Assembly (NCBI RefSeq): GCF_003751445.1
Contig: NZ_RJUU01000001.1
Coordinates: 5,694,001-5,758,000, forward strand
Direction of reading: 5' to 3'
Source: Streptomyces sp. 840.1
GTDB lineage: Bacteria > Actinomycetota > Actinomycetes > Streptomycetales > Streptomycetaceae
DNA length: 64,000 nt
The notes beneath the pieces are model-generated. The model saw only the letters and a list, made by a program, of their open reading frames with translations. It did no database searches and had not been told where the DNA came from. Below, piece after piece: positions 26,259 to 34,629 of this stretch. Position 1 is the first letter of the stretch. Every line of letters starts with the position of its first letter. The position numbers and the translations under genes are program-made.

Positions 26259-27656
26259 ATGGCACAGCCTGCACGTGGGCCTGATGCAGCGATAGGTCCA
26301 TGTCCCACCCCACCGGACGGCTCGATCCATCCGGTGGACGAGAAGCTCGCCCCGTCGCGGCTCCTGCCCGCCGCGCTCCAGCACATCGCCGCCATGTACG
26401 CGGGCGTCGTCACCCCTCCGCTCATCATCGGACAGGCCGTCGGCCTCGACACGGCCGGACTGACCCGGCTGATCGCGGCGAGCCTGCTCATCGCCGGCTG
26501 CGCCACCATCCTGCAGACCCTCGGCATCGGCGGCTTCGCCGGCAACCGGCTGCCGTTCGTCAACGCCGCCTCGTCCGCCGGGATCGCCCCGATGCTCGCC
26601 ATCGCCGAGACCAGCGCGCCCGGCCACCAACTCCCCGCGATCTACGGGGCGGTGCTCGTCGCAGGCGTGTTCTGCCTGCTCGTCGGCCCGTTCTTCGGCA
26701 GGCTGCTCAGATTCTTCCCGCCGCTCGTCACCGGCGTCGTCATCACCCTCATCGGCGTCACCCTGATGCCGGTCCCGGTCTCCTGGGCGCAGGGCGGCGA
26801 CAAGACAGCGACCGACTTCGGCGCGATGAAGTACCTCGCGCTGGCCGCCTTCACGCTGGCCGTCATCCTGGTCATCCAGAGGTTCGGCCGTGGATTCCTC
26901 AAGCAAGTCGCCTTGCTGATGGGGCTGTTGATAGGTACCTTGGCCGCCATCCCCTTCGGCCTCGCGGACTTCTCCGCCCTGAGCTCCGCTCCGCTCGCCG
27001 CACTGCCCACCCCCTTCGCCTTCGGCGCACCGGAGTTCCAGCCCGCCGCGATCCTCTCCCTCTGCATCGTGATGCTCGTCCTGATGACCGAGTCGTCCGC
27101 CGGCATGCTGGCCCTCGGCGAGATCTGCGACCGGCCCACCGACGGCCGGACCATCACGCGAGGCCTGCGCACCGACGGCATCGCCACCCTCGTCGGGCCG
27201 GTCTTCGGCGGCTTCCCGACGAGCGCCTTCGCACAGAACGTCGGCGTCGTCTCCCTCACGAAGGTACGGAGCCGCTACGTCGTCGCGGCCGCCGGCGGCG
27301 CCCTGCTGATCCTCGGCGTCTTCCCGGTACTCGGCGCGGTCGTCTCGCTCGTCCCGATGCCCGTGCTCGGCGGCGCCGGCATCGTCCTGTTCGGCTCGAT
27401 CGCGGTGAGCGGCATCCGTACGCTCTCCGAGGCCGGGCTCGACGACAGCTCCAACATCATCCTGGTCGCCGTGGCGCTCGGCGCGGGCATCATCCCGCTC
27501 GCCGCGCCCGGCTTCTACGCGGGATTCCCGTCCTGGGCGCAGACCGTCCTGGGCTCCGGCATCAGCGCCGGAGCGCTGGCCGCGGTCCTGCTCAATCTCT
27601 TCTTCCACCATCTCGGCACCCACGGCCGCACGGCCGTGGCACTCAAATCCTCCTAG
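26259..27656 (+). CDS. NCS2-family purine (urate/xanthine) permease
   Basis: A 465-residue membrane protein with about 12-14 helices of the nucleobase-ascorbate transporter family, driven by proton symport. The family QH motif is in ALQHIAAMYAGVV. The signature QNVGVVSLTKVRSR stands where xanthine/urate carriers have QNNGxxxxTGVASR. ATG 26259 has GGAGGGA upstream. Its place directly after uricase makes urate or xanthine the likely substrate. It is about half identical to the second permease at 29.3 kb. Confidence 0.9.
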   Translation: MAQPARGPDAAIGPCPTPPDGSIHPVDEKLAPSRLLPAALQHIAAMYAGVVTPPLIIGQAVGLDTAGLTRLIAASLLIAGCATILQTLGIGGFAGNRLPFVNAASSAGIAPMLAIAETSAPGHQLPAIYGAVLVAGVFCLLVGPFFGRLLRFFPPLVTGVVITLIGVTLMPVPVSWAQGGDKTATDFGAMKYLALAAFTLAVILVIQRFGRGFLKQVALLMGLLIGTLAAIPFGLADFSALSSAPLAALPTPFAFGAPEFQPAAILSLCIVMLVLMTESSAGMLALGEICDRPTDGRTITRGLRTDGIATLVGPVFGGFPTSAFAQNVGVVSLTKVRSRYVVAAAGGALLILGVFPVLGAVVSLVPMPVLGGAGIVLFGSIAVSGIRTLSEAGLDDSSNIILVAVALGAGIIPLAAPGFYAGFPSWAQTVLGSGISAGALAAVLLNLFFHHLGTHGRTAVALKSS

Positions 27657-27697
27657 GGTCCTGCCGTGCCCACATCGCTATGAGAGAAGGAAGCACC

Positions 27698-29095
27698 ATG
27701 GCAGCACAGGCAGCGACCGAGCGCGTGGAACGCATCGTCATCGAGAACTGTTCGATCGCGACCGTCGACGCCGACGACACCGAGTACGCCTCGGGCCATG
27801 TCGTCGTCGCCGGCAACCGCATCGAGTCGGTCGGCGCCGGCCGGGCACCGGAGGGCCTGGACAACGTCGTACGCCGGATCGACGGCACCGGCCACCTCGT
27901 CACACCCGGCCTGATCAACACGCACCACCACTTCTACCAGTGGATCACCCGGGGCCTGGCCACCGACCACAACCTCTTCGAGTGGCTGGTCGCCCTGTAC
28001 CCGACCTGGGCACGCATCGACGAGCCGATGGCCCGCGCCGCCGCGCAGGGCTCGCTCGCCATGCTGGCCCGAGGCGGTGTCACCACCGCGATGGACCACC
28101 ACTACGTGTTCCCGCGCGGCTCCGGCGACCTGTCCGGCGCGATCATCGGCGCCGCCCGTGAGATGGGCGTACGGTTCACCCTCGCCCGCGGCTCCATGGA
28201 CCGCAGCGAGAAGGACGGCGGGCTGCCGCCGGACTTCGCCGTGGAGACCCTCGACGGGGCGCTCGCCGCCACCGAGGCGACCATCGACGCGCACCACGAC
28301 GCCTCCTTCGACGCGATGACCCAGATCGCCGTCGCGCCCTGCTCCCCCTTCTCGGTGTCCACCGAACTGATGCGGCAGGGAGCCGAGTTGGCCCGCCGTC
28401 GCGGAGTGCGGCTGCACACCCATGGTTCGGAGACCGTGGAGGAGGAGAAGTTCTGCCACGAGCTGTTCGGCATGGGCCCGACCGACTACTTCGAGTCGAC
28501 CGGCTGGCTCGGTGAGGACGTGTGGATGGCGCACTGCGTCCACATGAACGACTCCGACATCGCCGCGTTCGCCCGCACCGGCACCGGCGTCGCCCACTGC
28601 CCGTCCTCCAACGCCCGGCTCGCCGCCGGCATCGCCCGGGTCCCGGACATGCTCGCCGCAGGCGTCCCGGTCGGCCTCGGCGTCGACGGCACCGCGTCCA
28701 ACGAGTCCGGCGAGCTCCACACCGAACTGCGCAACGCCCTCCTCATCAACCGCCTCGGCCCGCACCGCGAACGCGCCCTGAACGCCCGTCAGGCCCTGCG
28801 CCTGGGCACGTACGGCGGCGCCCAGGTCCTCGGCCGCGCCGACCAGATCGGCTCCCTGGAGCCCGGCAAGCTCGCGGACCTGGTCCTGTGGAAGCTGGAC
28901 ACCATCGCCCACGCCTCCATCGCGGACCCGGTCACGGCCCTGGTGTTCGGCGCCGCGGCGCCCGTCACCCTCTCGCTCGTCAACGGCAGGCCGGTCGTCG
29001 AGGACACCCGCCTGACCACCGTGGACGAGGACGCCATCGCCCGCGCCACCCGCGACGAGGCCCGCCGCCTCGCGCAGATCGCCGCCGGGGCCTGA
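27698..29095 (+). CDS. 8-Oxoguanine deaminase-like amidohydrolase
   Basis: A 465-residue zinc amidohydrolase of the ATZ/TRZ-guanine deaminase-like group. Metal-site motifs are INTHHHFYQ, LHTHGSE, MAHCVHM and GLGVDGTASNESG. Bacterial 8-oxoguanine deaminases share this sequence type and convert 8-oxoguanine to urate, which would feed uricase directly. Isocytosine and guanine are alternatives. ATG 27698 follows GAAGGAAG; an in-frame ATG at 27680 is less favoured. It lies 41 nt after the permease and probably in the same transcript. Confidence 0.85.
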   Translation: MAAQAATERVERIVIENCSIATVDADDTEYASGHVVVAGNRIESVGAGRAPEGLDNVVRRIDGTGHLVTPGLINTHHHFYQWITRGLATDHNLFEWLVALYPTWARIDEPMARAAAQGSLAMLARGGVTTAMDHHYVFPRGSGDLSGAIIGAAREMGVRFTLARGSMDRSEKDGGLPPDFAVETLDGALAATEATIDAHHDASFDAMTQIAVAPCSPFSVSTELMRQGAELARRRGVRLHTHGSETVEEEKFCHELFGMGPTDYFESTGWLGEDVWMAHCVHMNDSDIAAFARTGTGVAHCPSSNARLAAGIARVPDMLAAGVPVGLGVDGTASNESGELHTELRNALLINRLGPHRERALNARQALRLGTYGGAQVLGRADQIGSLEPGKLADLVLWKLDTIAHASIADPVTALVFGAAAPVTLSLVNGRPVVEDTRLTTVDEDAIARATRDEARRLAQIAAGA

Positions 29096-29176
29096 GGTCC
29101 CGGCGCCCCCGACAGGCCGGCCGAGGGGGACGGCCCTCGACCGGCCGCCGTGGACCCGAGCGGGGCCCACGGCAAC

Positions 29177-29220
29177 CGGTACGGGAGGCGCGCACCCATA
29201 CGTACGCGCCTCCCGTACCG
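29177..29220. terminator. Hairpin terminator between the deaminase and the second permease
   Basis: Perfect 15-bp stem (CGGTACGGGAGGCGC at 29177-29191, complement at 29206-29220). It suggests the second permease has its own promoter. Confidence 0.85.
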
Positions 29221-29320
29221 CTGAACCAAGCTGCCCGCACCAGCTGCACGACCTGCACCAACGCTCCACCTCCCTGATACCCACGTCACCGCAGACGTGT
29301 ACCCGACCGGAGGAACCGCC

Positions 29321-30769
29321 GTGGCAGCTACGCCCAGGTTTCGCAATGACGCAGTCGCAGCATCCGACCCCGACGACACGTCGGAGCCGGTCCAGTCCGG
29401 CCGGAGCCATCCGGTCGACGAGACGCTTCCCCCACTGAAGATGTTCACCAGCGGCCTTCAGCACGTGGCCGCGATGTACGCGGGTGTGGTGGCCCCGCCC
29501 ATGGTGGTGGGCCCCGCCGTGGGCCTCACCCCCAAGGAGACCGCCTTCCTGGTGGCGGCGAGCCTGTTCACCGCGGGCATCGCCACCCTGCTCCAGACCC
29601 TCGGCTTCTGGCGCATCGGCGCCCGGCTGCCGTTCGTCAACGGCGTCTCGTTCGCCGGGGTCACGCCCATGGTGGCGATCGGCAAGGACCGGGGACACGA
29701 CGGGATCGCCGTCATCTTCGGCGCGATCATCGTCGCGAGCCTCCTCGGCTTCGTCCTCGCCCCCTACTTCTGCAAACTGGTCCGGTTCTTCCCGCCCGTG
29801 GTCACCGGCACGGTCATCACCCTGATCGGTGTCTCGCTGCTGCCGGTCGCCTTCAACTGGTCGCAGGGCGGCAACGCCACGGCCGACGACTACGGCTCCA
29901 CCACCAACATCATCATGGCGGCGGTCACCCTGGTGATCGTCCTCGCGCTGAGGAAGCTGCTCCGCGGCTTCCTCCAGCAGATCGCGATCCTGCTCGGACT
30001 CATCATCGGCACACTCGTCGCGATCCCGGTCGGCATCACCGACTTCGGTGCCATCAAGGACGCCGACGCCATCGGCTTCCCCACCCCGTTCCACTTCGGG
30101 GCACCGCAGTTCGAGATCGCCGCGATCGTCTCGATGTGCATCGTCATGCTGGTCTGCATGACCGAGTCGACCGCGGACATGCTCGCCCTCGGCAAGATCG
30201 TCGACCGTCCGGCCGACGAGCGGACCATCGAGGGAGGTCTGCGGGCCGACACCCTGGGCAGCGCCATCAGCCCGCTGTTCAACGGCTTCATGTGCAGTGC
30301 CTTCGCCCAGAACATCGGGCTGGTCGCGATGACGAAGGTCCGCAGTCGCTTCGTCGTGGCCACGGGCGGTGGCATCCTCATCGTGCTCGGCCTGGTCCCG
30401 GTGGCCGCGTCCGTCATCGCGCTGGTACCGCTTCCCGTGCTCGGCGGCGCCGGCATCGTGCTCTTCGGGTCGGTCGCCGCGAGCGGCATCCAGACCCTGG
30501 CGACCGCCGCTCTGGAGAAGGGCGAGAACGCGCTGATAGTGGCCGCCGCCGTCGGCATAGGCCTGATACCGATCGCCGCGCCGGACTTCTACCACGCGTT
30601 CCCCAAGGACATGCTCGTCGTCCTGGACTCCGGGATATCCACCGGATGCGTCGTGGCGATCGTCCTCAACCTGGCCTTCAACCACCTGGGCCGGAAGGCG
30701 GAGGCAGAGGAGGATGCCGGGGCGGTGAGCGACGAGACGGTCGGTGCCTCCTCGGTGGGGGCGCACTGA
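29321..30769 (+). CDS. Second NCS2-family purine permease
   Basis: A 482-residue carrier, starting at GTG 29321 behind GGAGG. The same layout as the first permease is visible: SGLQHVAAMYAGVV, then QNIGLVAMTKVRSR as the signature, and a cytoplasmic acidic C-terminus. Two paralogues around the deaminase may have divided substrates such as urate and xanthine; the sequence alone does not say which. A strong hairpin before it and another after it suggest a single-gene transcript. Confidence 0.9.
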   Translation: MAATPRFRNDAVAASDPDDTSEPVQSGRSHPVDETLPPLKMFTSGLQHVAAMYAGVVAPPMVVGPAVGLTPKETAFLVAASLFTAGIATLLQTLGFWRIGARLPFVNGVSFAGVTPMVAIGKDRGHDGIAVIFGAIIVASLLGFVLAPYFCKLVRFFPPVVTGTVITLIGVSLLPVAFNWSQGGNATADDYGSTTNIIMAAVTLVIVLALRKLLRGFLQQIAILLGLIIGTLVAIPVGITDFGAIKDADAIGFPTPFHFGAPQFEIAAIVSMCIVMLVCMTESTADMLALGKIVDRPADERTIEGGLRADTLGSAISPLFNGFMCSAFAQNIGLVAMTKVRSRFVVATGGGILIVLGLVPVAASVIALVPLPVLGGAGIVLFGSVAASGIQTLATAALEKGENALIVAAAVGIGLIPIAAPDFYHAFPKDMLVVLDSGISTGCVVAIVLNLAFNHLGRKAEAEEDAGAVSDETVGASSVGAH

Positions 30770-30784
30770 CGTAACGTCACAGCG

Positions 30785-30833
30785 CCGTGGCGCGCAGGGC
30801 CCCACCCGTGAGGGGGAGCCGTGCGCGCCACGG
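30785..30833. terminator. Bidirectional hairpin between the permease and chitosanase genes
   Basis: A 12-bp stem (CCGTGGCGCGCA at 30785-30796, complement at 30822-30833) between convergent genes. Confidence 0.8.
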
Positions 30834-30848
30834 CCGTGCCCGGGACCG

Positions 30849-31712
30849 TCAGCCGATGTGGAAGCTGTCGCCGTACACCTTCCAGTCGAGCGGCGGGTCC
30901 AGGTTCAGATTGCCCTTCTTCAGGAAGACCCGCTGGGCGGTGTCCACCCGGCTGGTGTCCGAGTGGGCCTCCTCCTGCTGCATGGCCCAGACCCGCGCGT
31001 CCAGGAAGGCGTTGAGGTAGGTGACCTCGTTGCCGCCCTGGGCCGGCGGCTTGGCCTTCGCCAGGGCGTGCTTGCGGATGCTGCTGAAGCTCGTGCTGTC
31101 GCCGCCGTCACCGTGCATGACGATGGCGTCGTAGTAGGCGAACTGGCCGAGCGTGCCCAGCCCGTCGCTCTTGCCCCGGCTCACGGCCGGGTCGAAGTAC
31201 ACCCGGTCGCGCTCGTCGTTCTGCGCCTGCTGGAACGCCGAGTCGGCCGCGGCCTTCTTCCAGGCGGCCTGGAAGCCCGGGTCCAGTCCTTCGTGGGAGT
31301 CGCTGCCGTCCACCTCGCGCAGGGCGGGCAGGTACTGGGCGAGCGGGTTGCCCGGCTTGCGCTGCGTGTACAGCTCCACGAGGTCCAGCATGTCGCCGGT
31401 GCCGGAACAGAAGCCGATGATGCCCGCGGTGTAGCCGCGGCCGTCGTCGATGTCCTCGATGTACTTGTACTGGGACTTCCAGTCCAGCGAGGAGTTCTCC
31501 GCGCTGGAGACCAGCTGCATGGCGATGTCCTTCTTCGCCGGATCGTCCAGTCCGGTCGCGGCGGCCTCCTGGTGGTGTACGGCCGACGGCGCGGGGGCGG
31601 TGCCGGCGAATGCGGTGGCGGGAACAGCTGTGAGTGTCAGCCCGAGCGCGACGAGAGCGATGCGCAGGGTGCGGGTGTTGCGACGTGCGGTGCGCTTGTG
31701 GGGAGCGTTCAC
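30849..31712 (-). CDS. csn1: Secreted GH46 chitosanase
   Basis: A 287-residue inverting endo-chitosanase. The signal peptide ends near residue 36 (ATAFA). The mature part closely follows the Streptomyces N174 enzyme: catalytic acid E72 in SSAENSS, catalytic base D90 in DGRGY, then IIGFCSGTGDM, NDERDRVYFDPAV and DTSRVDTAQRVFL. GTG 31712 follows TTGGAGGAC. A CsnR-like palindrome lies 38 nt upstream. About 56 residues around the active site are nearly identical in DNA to the second chitosanase gene upstream. The symbol is used here only to tell the two copies apart. Confidence 0.96.
   Translation of the reverse strand: MNAPHKRTARRNTRTLRIALVALGLTLTAVPATAFAGTAPAPSAVHHQEAAATGLDDPAKKDIAMQLVSSAENSSLDWKSQYKYIEDIDDGRGYTAGIIGFCSGTGDMLDLVELYTQRKPGNPLAQYLPALREVDGSDSHEGLDPGFQAAWKKAAADSAFQQAQNDERDRVYFDPAVSRGKSDGLGTLGQFAYYDAIVMHGDGGDSTSFSSIRKHALAKAKPPAQGGNEVTYLNAFLDARVWAMQQEEAHSDTSRVDTAQRVFLKKGNLNLDPPLDWKVYGDSFHIG
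31388..31555. repeat. Conserved tract shared by the two chitosanase genes (copy 1)
   Basis: 168 nt aligned to 32407-32574 with five mismatches (about 97%). The flanking coding DNA diverges abruptly. See the second copy and the finding on gene conversion. Confidence 0.85.
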
Positions 31713-31749
31713 CAGTCCTCCAAGGGAGTTCGTCGTTCCGACTCATCTG

Positions 31750-31766
31750 TTAGGAAGCTTTCCTAT
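31750..31766. promoter_or_regulatory. CsnR-like box upstream of the first chitosanase
   Basis: TTAGGAAGCTTTCCTAT has arms TAGGAA/TTCCTA. It matches the palindrome described for the S. lividans chitosanase repressor CsnR (TTAGGAAA...TTTCCTAA, from memory). No csnR gene is in the window. Confidence 0.7.
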
Positions 31767-31855
31767 CAGAGTCGAACGAGTGTCGTACACCCCTGTGACG
31801 CATACGAGTTGGGCGCGCCCCGTAAAAGACGCGGTGGAGTGGCCGGGCCGGCGGG

Positions 31856-32692
31856 CTACGGGCCGTCGATCCGGAAGCTGTCGCCGTACACCTTCCACCG
31901 CAGCGGTGTCTCCAGGCCGAGCTTGCCCTCGCGCAGGAACACCCGCTGGGCCGTCTCGACCCGGCTCGTGTCGTGGTGCGAGGGCTCCTGGCGCATCGCC
32001 GCGACCCGGACGTCCAGAAACGCGTCGAGGTACGCCGTCTCGTCGCCGCCCCGCGCGGGGGCACCGGCCTTCGCGAGCGCGCGCTCGCGCATGGTGCGGA
32101 AGCCGACCGTGCCCTCCGCGTCGCCGGACCCGTGCATCACGTAGGCGTCGTAGTAGATGAACTGGCCGAGCGCGCCGAGCCCGTCCGCCCTGGCCTGCGC
32201 GACCGAGGGGCCGAAGTACGAGGCGTCACGTTCGGCGTCCTGCGCGGACCGGAAGGCGGCGTCGCCGGCCGCGTCCGCCCAGGCCTCGGTGAACCGGCTG
32301 CCCAGCCCGGTGTGCGCGTCGGTGCCCTCGACCGCCCGCAGTGCCGGCTCGAACCGCTCCAGCGGGTTTCCGGGGCGGGCCTTCGCGTACCGCTCGACGA
32401 CCCGGCGCATGTCGCCGGTGCCGGAGCAGAAGCCGATGATGCCCGCGGTGTAGCCGCGGCCGTCGTGGATGTCCTCGATGTACTTGTACTGGGATCTCCA
32501 GTCCAGCGAGGAGTTCTCCGCGCTGGAGACCAGCTGCATGGCGATGTCCTTCTTCGCCGGGTCGTCCAGTCCGGCCGCCGCCCCCTTGCCGTACGCGGTG
32601 TCCGGCCCGGCCCCGGAGCATCCGGAGAGCACGGCCGCGGCCAGGGCGAGGGCGGCGGCCGATGCGATCAGGGAACGCGTGCTGAGCTTCAC
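31856..32692 (-). CDS. csn2: Membrane-anchored (lipoprotein) GH46 chitosanase
   Basis: A 278-residue paralogue of the neighbouring chitosanase, starting at GTG 32692 behind GGAG. Instead of a Sec-cleaved signal it has a lipobox (VLSGC, C25), so it is predicted to stay on the cell surface. The catalytic residues E59 and D77 are kept. Outside the active-site tract it is only about half identical to csn1, and FSPDERD-type positions differ (AERDASYFGPSV). No CsnR-like box is evident before it. The pair would split chitosan outside and process oligomers at the membrane. Confidence 0.92.
   Translation of the reverse strand: MKLSTRSLIASAAALALAAAVLSGCSGAGPDTAYGKGAAAGLDDPAKKDIAMQLVSSAENSSLDWRSQYKYIEDIHDGRGYTAGIIGFCSGTGDMRRVVERYAKARPGNPLERFEPALRAVEGTDAHTGLGSRFTEAWADAAGDAAFRSAQDAERDASYFGPSVAQARADGLGALGQFIYYDAYVMHGSGDAEGTVGFRTMRERALAKAGAPARGGDETAYLDAFLDVRVAAMRQEPSHHDTSRVETAQRVFLREGKLGLETPLRWKVYGDSFRIDGP
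32407..32574. repeat. Conserved tract shared by the two chitosanase genes (copy 2)
   Basis: Partner of 31388-31555, lying 1,019 nt away in the same orientation. It covers the codons for GLDDPAKKDIAMQ through GIIGFCSGTGDM. Confidence 0.85.
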
Positions 32693-32781
32693 CGCTCCAG
32701 CCTGCCAGGCCGGGGGAGCGGTGGAGCCCGTTCGCCGCGTTCATCGGCTGGTCAGGCGAGCGCGCGCCGCTGCCGCAGGCG

Positions 32782-33387
32782 TCAGTCGCCCGGCTGCCAG
32801 TCGGGCCGCCGGCCGCTCCGGGCGACCGCCCGGTCCAGCAGCGGAGCGTCGTCCGGCACCGGGACCGGCGGGCCGAACGGCGAACCGGCCGGCGGGCTGT
32901 CACCCAGGTCGGCCAGCAGGGCCAGCGTGGAGCGCAGGTGCGCCTCCTCGGCCCGGAACGGCTGCCCGGTCGACCTCGCCAGGTCCCAGCCGTGCAGCAC
33001 CAGCTCGTTGAGCCCGACCATGCCCGCGACCTCGCCCGGCAGGTCCACGCTGCCCGCCCGGCTCATGCCCTGCCAGGCCTCGGGGGAGCGCCAGGCGGTG
33101 ACCATGGCGTCGAGCGCCGAGGGCAGTGTGTCGCGCCAGCCCTCCTCCAGCACCATCTCGGCCACCGAGGGCGCCGTGCTCGTCGTCGGCCCCAGCTCCT
33201 TGTGCGCTGCGTCGCGGAAGGCGACGGCGAGCCCGCCGATGTGGGCGAGCAGGGCGCTCACCGTCACACCGGGACAGGGGGTCGGCGCCGACAGCCGTGT
33301 GTCGTCGACGGCGTCGAGCAGCCCGGCGATCTGCCTGGCCGCGGGTTCCAGGTCCTGCGGGGGAGCGGTCTTCGTCTCGTTGTCCAT
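32782..33387 (-). CDS. TIGR03086-type DinB/mycothiol-dependent-isomerase-like protein
   Basis: A 201-residue four-helix-bundle protein of the actinobacterial maleylpyruvate isomerase/DinB-like superfamily. Metal-ligand-like histidines fall in LLAHIGGLAVAF and ELVLHGWDLARSTG, and the start contains the family TPCPGVTV motif. The substrate is unknown; many of these proteins use mycothiol. ATG 33387 has a poor ribosome site. A similar but distant gene is at 53.7 kb. Confidence 0.78.
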   Translation of the reverse strand: MDNETKTAPPQDLEPAARQIAGLLDAVDDTRLSAPTPCPGVTVSALLAHIGGLAVAFRDAAHKELGPTTSTAPSVAEMVLEEGWRDTLPSALDAMVTAWRSPEAWQGMSRAGSVDLPGEVAGMVGLNELVLHGWDLARSTGQPFRAEEAHLRSTLALLADLGDSPPAGSPFGPPVPVPDDAPLLDRAVARSGRRPDWQPGD

Positions 33388-33562
33388 ACAGTGCAGACTC
33401 GCCGGGCGCCCCGAACTCATCGGCCCGCGACGCGCGGACTTCCCGGCCCGGCCGAGGTGCACACCGGCACATTGCGGAAGGTTCCGCTCCGTCCTCTTGT
33501 CGCGGACCCCCGCGCCATGCGATACAGGTCTGGACCATTGCTGCCGGATGGAAGGCAAGACC

Positions 33563-34540
33563 GTGCAACGCCCCCACGCAACGGCCGCGTTGGCCTGCTC
33601 AGCCGCCCTGTTCCTCGCCACCCTCACCGCCTGCGGCTCCGAGGCCGAGGCCGACACCAGCAGCCCCACGGCGCCGCGCGGGGTGACGGTCCAGGCCGGC
33701 AGCGCCACCTCCGCGCACGTGATGTGGAAGGCGGCCACCGACGACAAGGCCGTCACCGCGTACGAGATCTACCGCAAGGGCAAGAAGGTCAAGACCGTTC
33801 CGGCCGCCAGGGTGATGATCGACATCGACGGGCTGACCGCCTCGACCGCCTACAGCTTCACCGTCCGTGCCCGGGACGCCGCCGGGAACCTCTCCGCGCC
33901 GAGCGCCGCCGCGTCCGTCACCACGCCCGCCCCGACCCCGGCCGACCACGAGGCCCCCACCCGGCCGGTTCAGCTGCGCGGCAAGGCCGACGGCAGCCGG
34001 GCGGCGACGCTGTCCTGGGGCGGATCCACGGACGACGTCGGCGTCACCTCGTACGACATCTACCAGGAGGGCTCGCGCATCCACACCGTGCCCGGCGCGC
34101 AGACCACGGCTCGCCTGACCGGGCTGCGGCCCGGCACGGTCTACACCTTCACCGTCCGTGCCCGCGACGCCGCCGACACCTCGTCCAAGGACAGCAACGC
34201 CTTCGACCTCACCACCGCCACCGCCCCCGGCGCACCCGCCTCCACCGCCCCCACCGACCTGCGGATCACCAGCACCGCCCAGGGCAAGGAGTACGCGGTC
34301 GACCTGGACTGGAAGCAGCCGCGCACCGGCGGCGAGATCCCCGCCTACCAGCTCTACCTGGACGGCCGGCTGACCACCACGATCGTCTGGGGAAGCAAGC
34401 CGCCCACCGGCCGGGCGAGCTACCGGCTGACCGTCGGCGACCCGCGCGGCACCCGCTACGCGATGAAGATCCGAGCCAAGCTCCCCGACGGGAAGTGGGG
34501 CGACTTCTCCGCCTCGCGGACGGTGGTACTGGGAGGCTGA
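33563..34540 (+). CDS. Lipoprotein with three fibronectin type III domains
   Basis: A 325-residue surface protein. GTG 33563 is preferred (GGAAGG 7 nt upstream; ATG 33548 is an in-frame alternative). The lipobox LTAC gives acylated C24. Three FnIII-like units follow (~38-125, ~138-225, ~235-325), with YSFTVRARDAAGNLS and YTFTVRARDAADTSS ending strands F-G. There is no catalytic domain. The first two resemble the FnIII modules of the chitinase at 37.7 kb, which suggests domain shuffling. The role may be polysaccharide or cell-surface adhesion. Confidence 0.82.
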   Translation: MQRPHATAALACSAALFLATLTACGSEAEADTSSPTAPRGVTVQAGSATSAHVMWKAATDDKAVTAYEIYRKGKKVKTVPAARVMIDIDGLTASTAYSFTVRARDAAGNLSAPSAAASVTTPAPTPADHEAPTRPVQLRGKADGSRAATLSWGGSTDDVGVTSYDIYQEGSRIHTVPGAQTTARLTGLRPGTVYTFTVRARDAADTSSKDSNAFDLTTATAPGAPASTAPTDLRITSTAQGKEYAVDLDWKQPRTGGEIPAYQLYLDGRLTTTIVWGSKPPTGRASYRLTVGDPRGTRYAMKIRAKLPDGKWGDFSASRTVVLGG

Positions 34541-34629
34541 CCGCCCCTCAGCCGTGCGGGAGCGCGCCCCATATGATCCATTTGACCCCAGAACCTCATT
34601 GACGGACTCCACGAGGAACAGGGGATGCG

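Noticed and set aside
27653..30805. 1050-codon open frame antisense to the deaminase and second permease
   Set aside because: It spans two well-supported plus-strand genes and a terminator. The composition is low-complexity.
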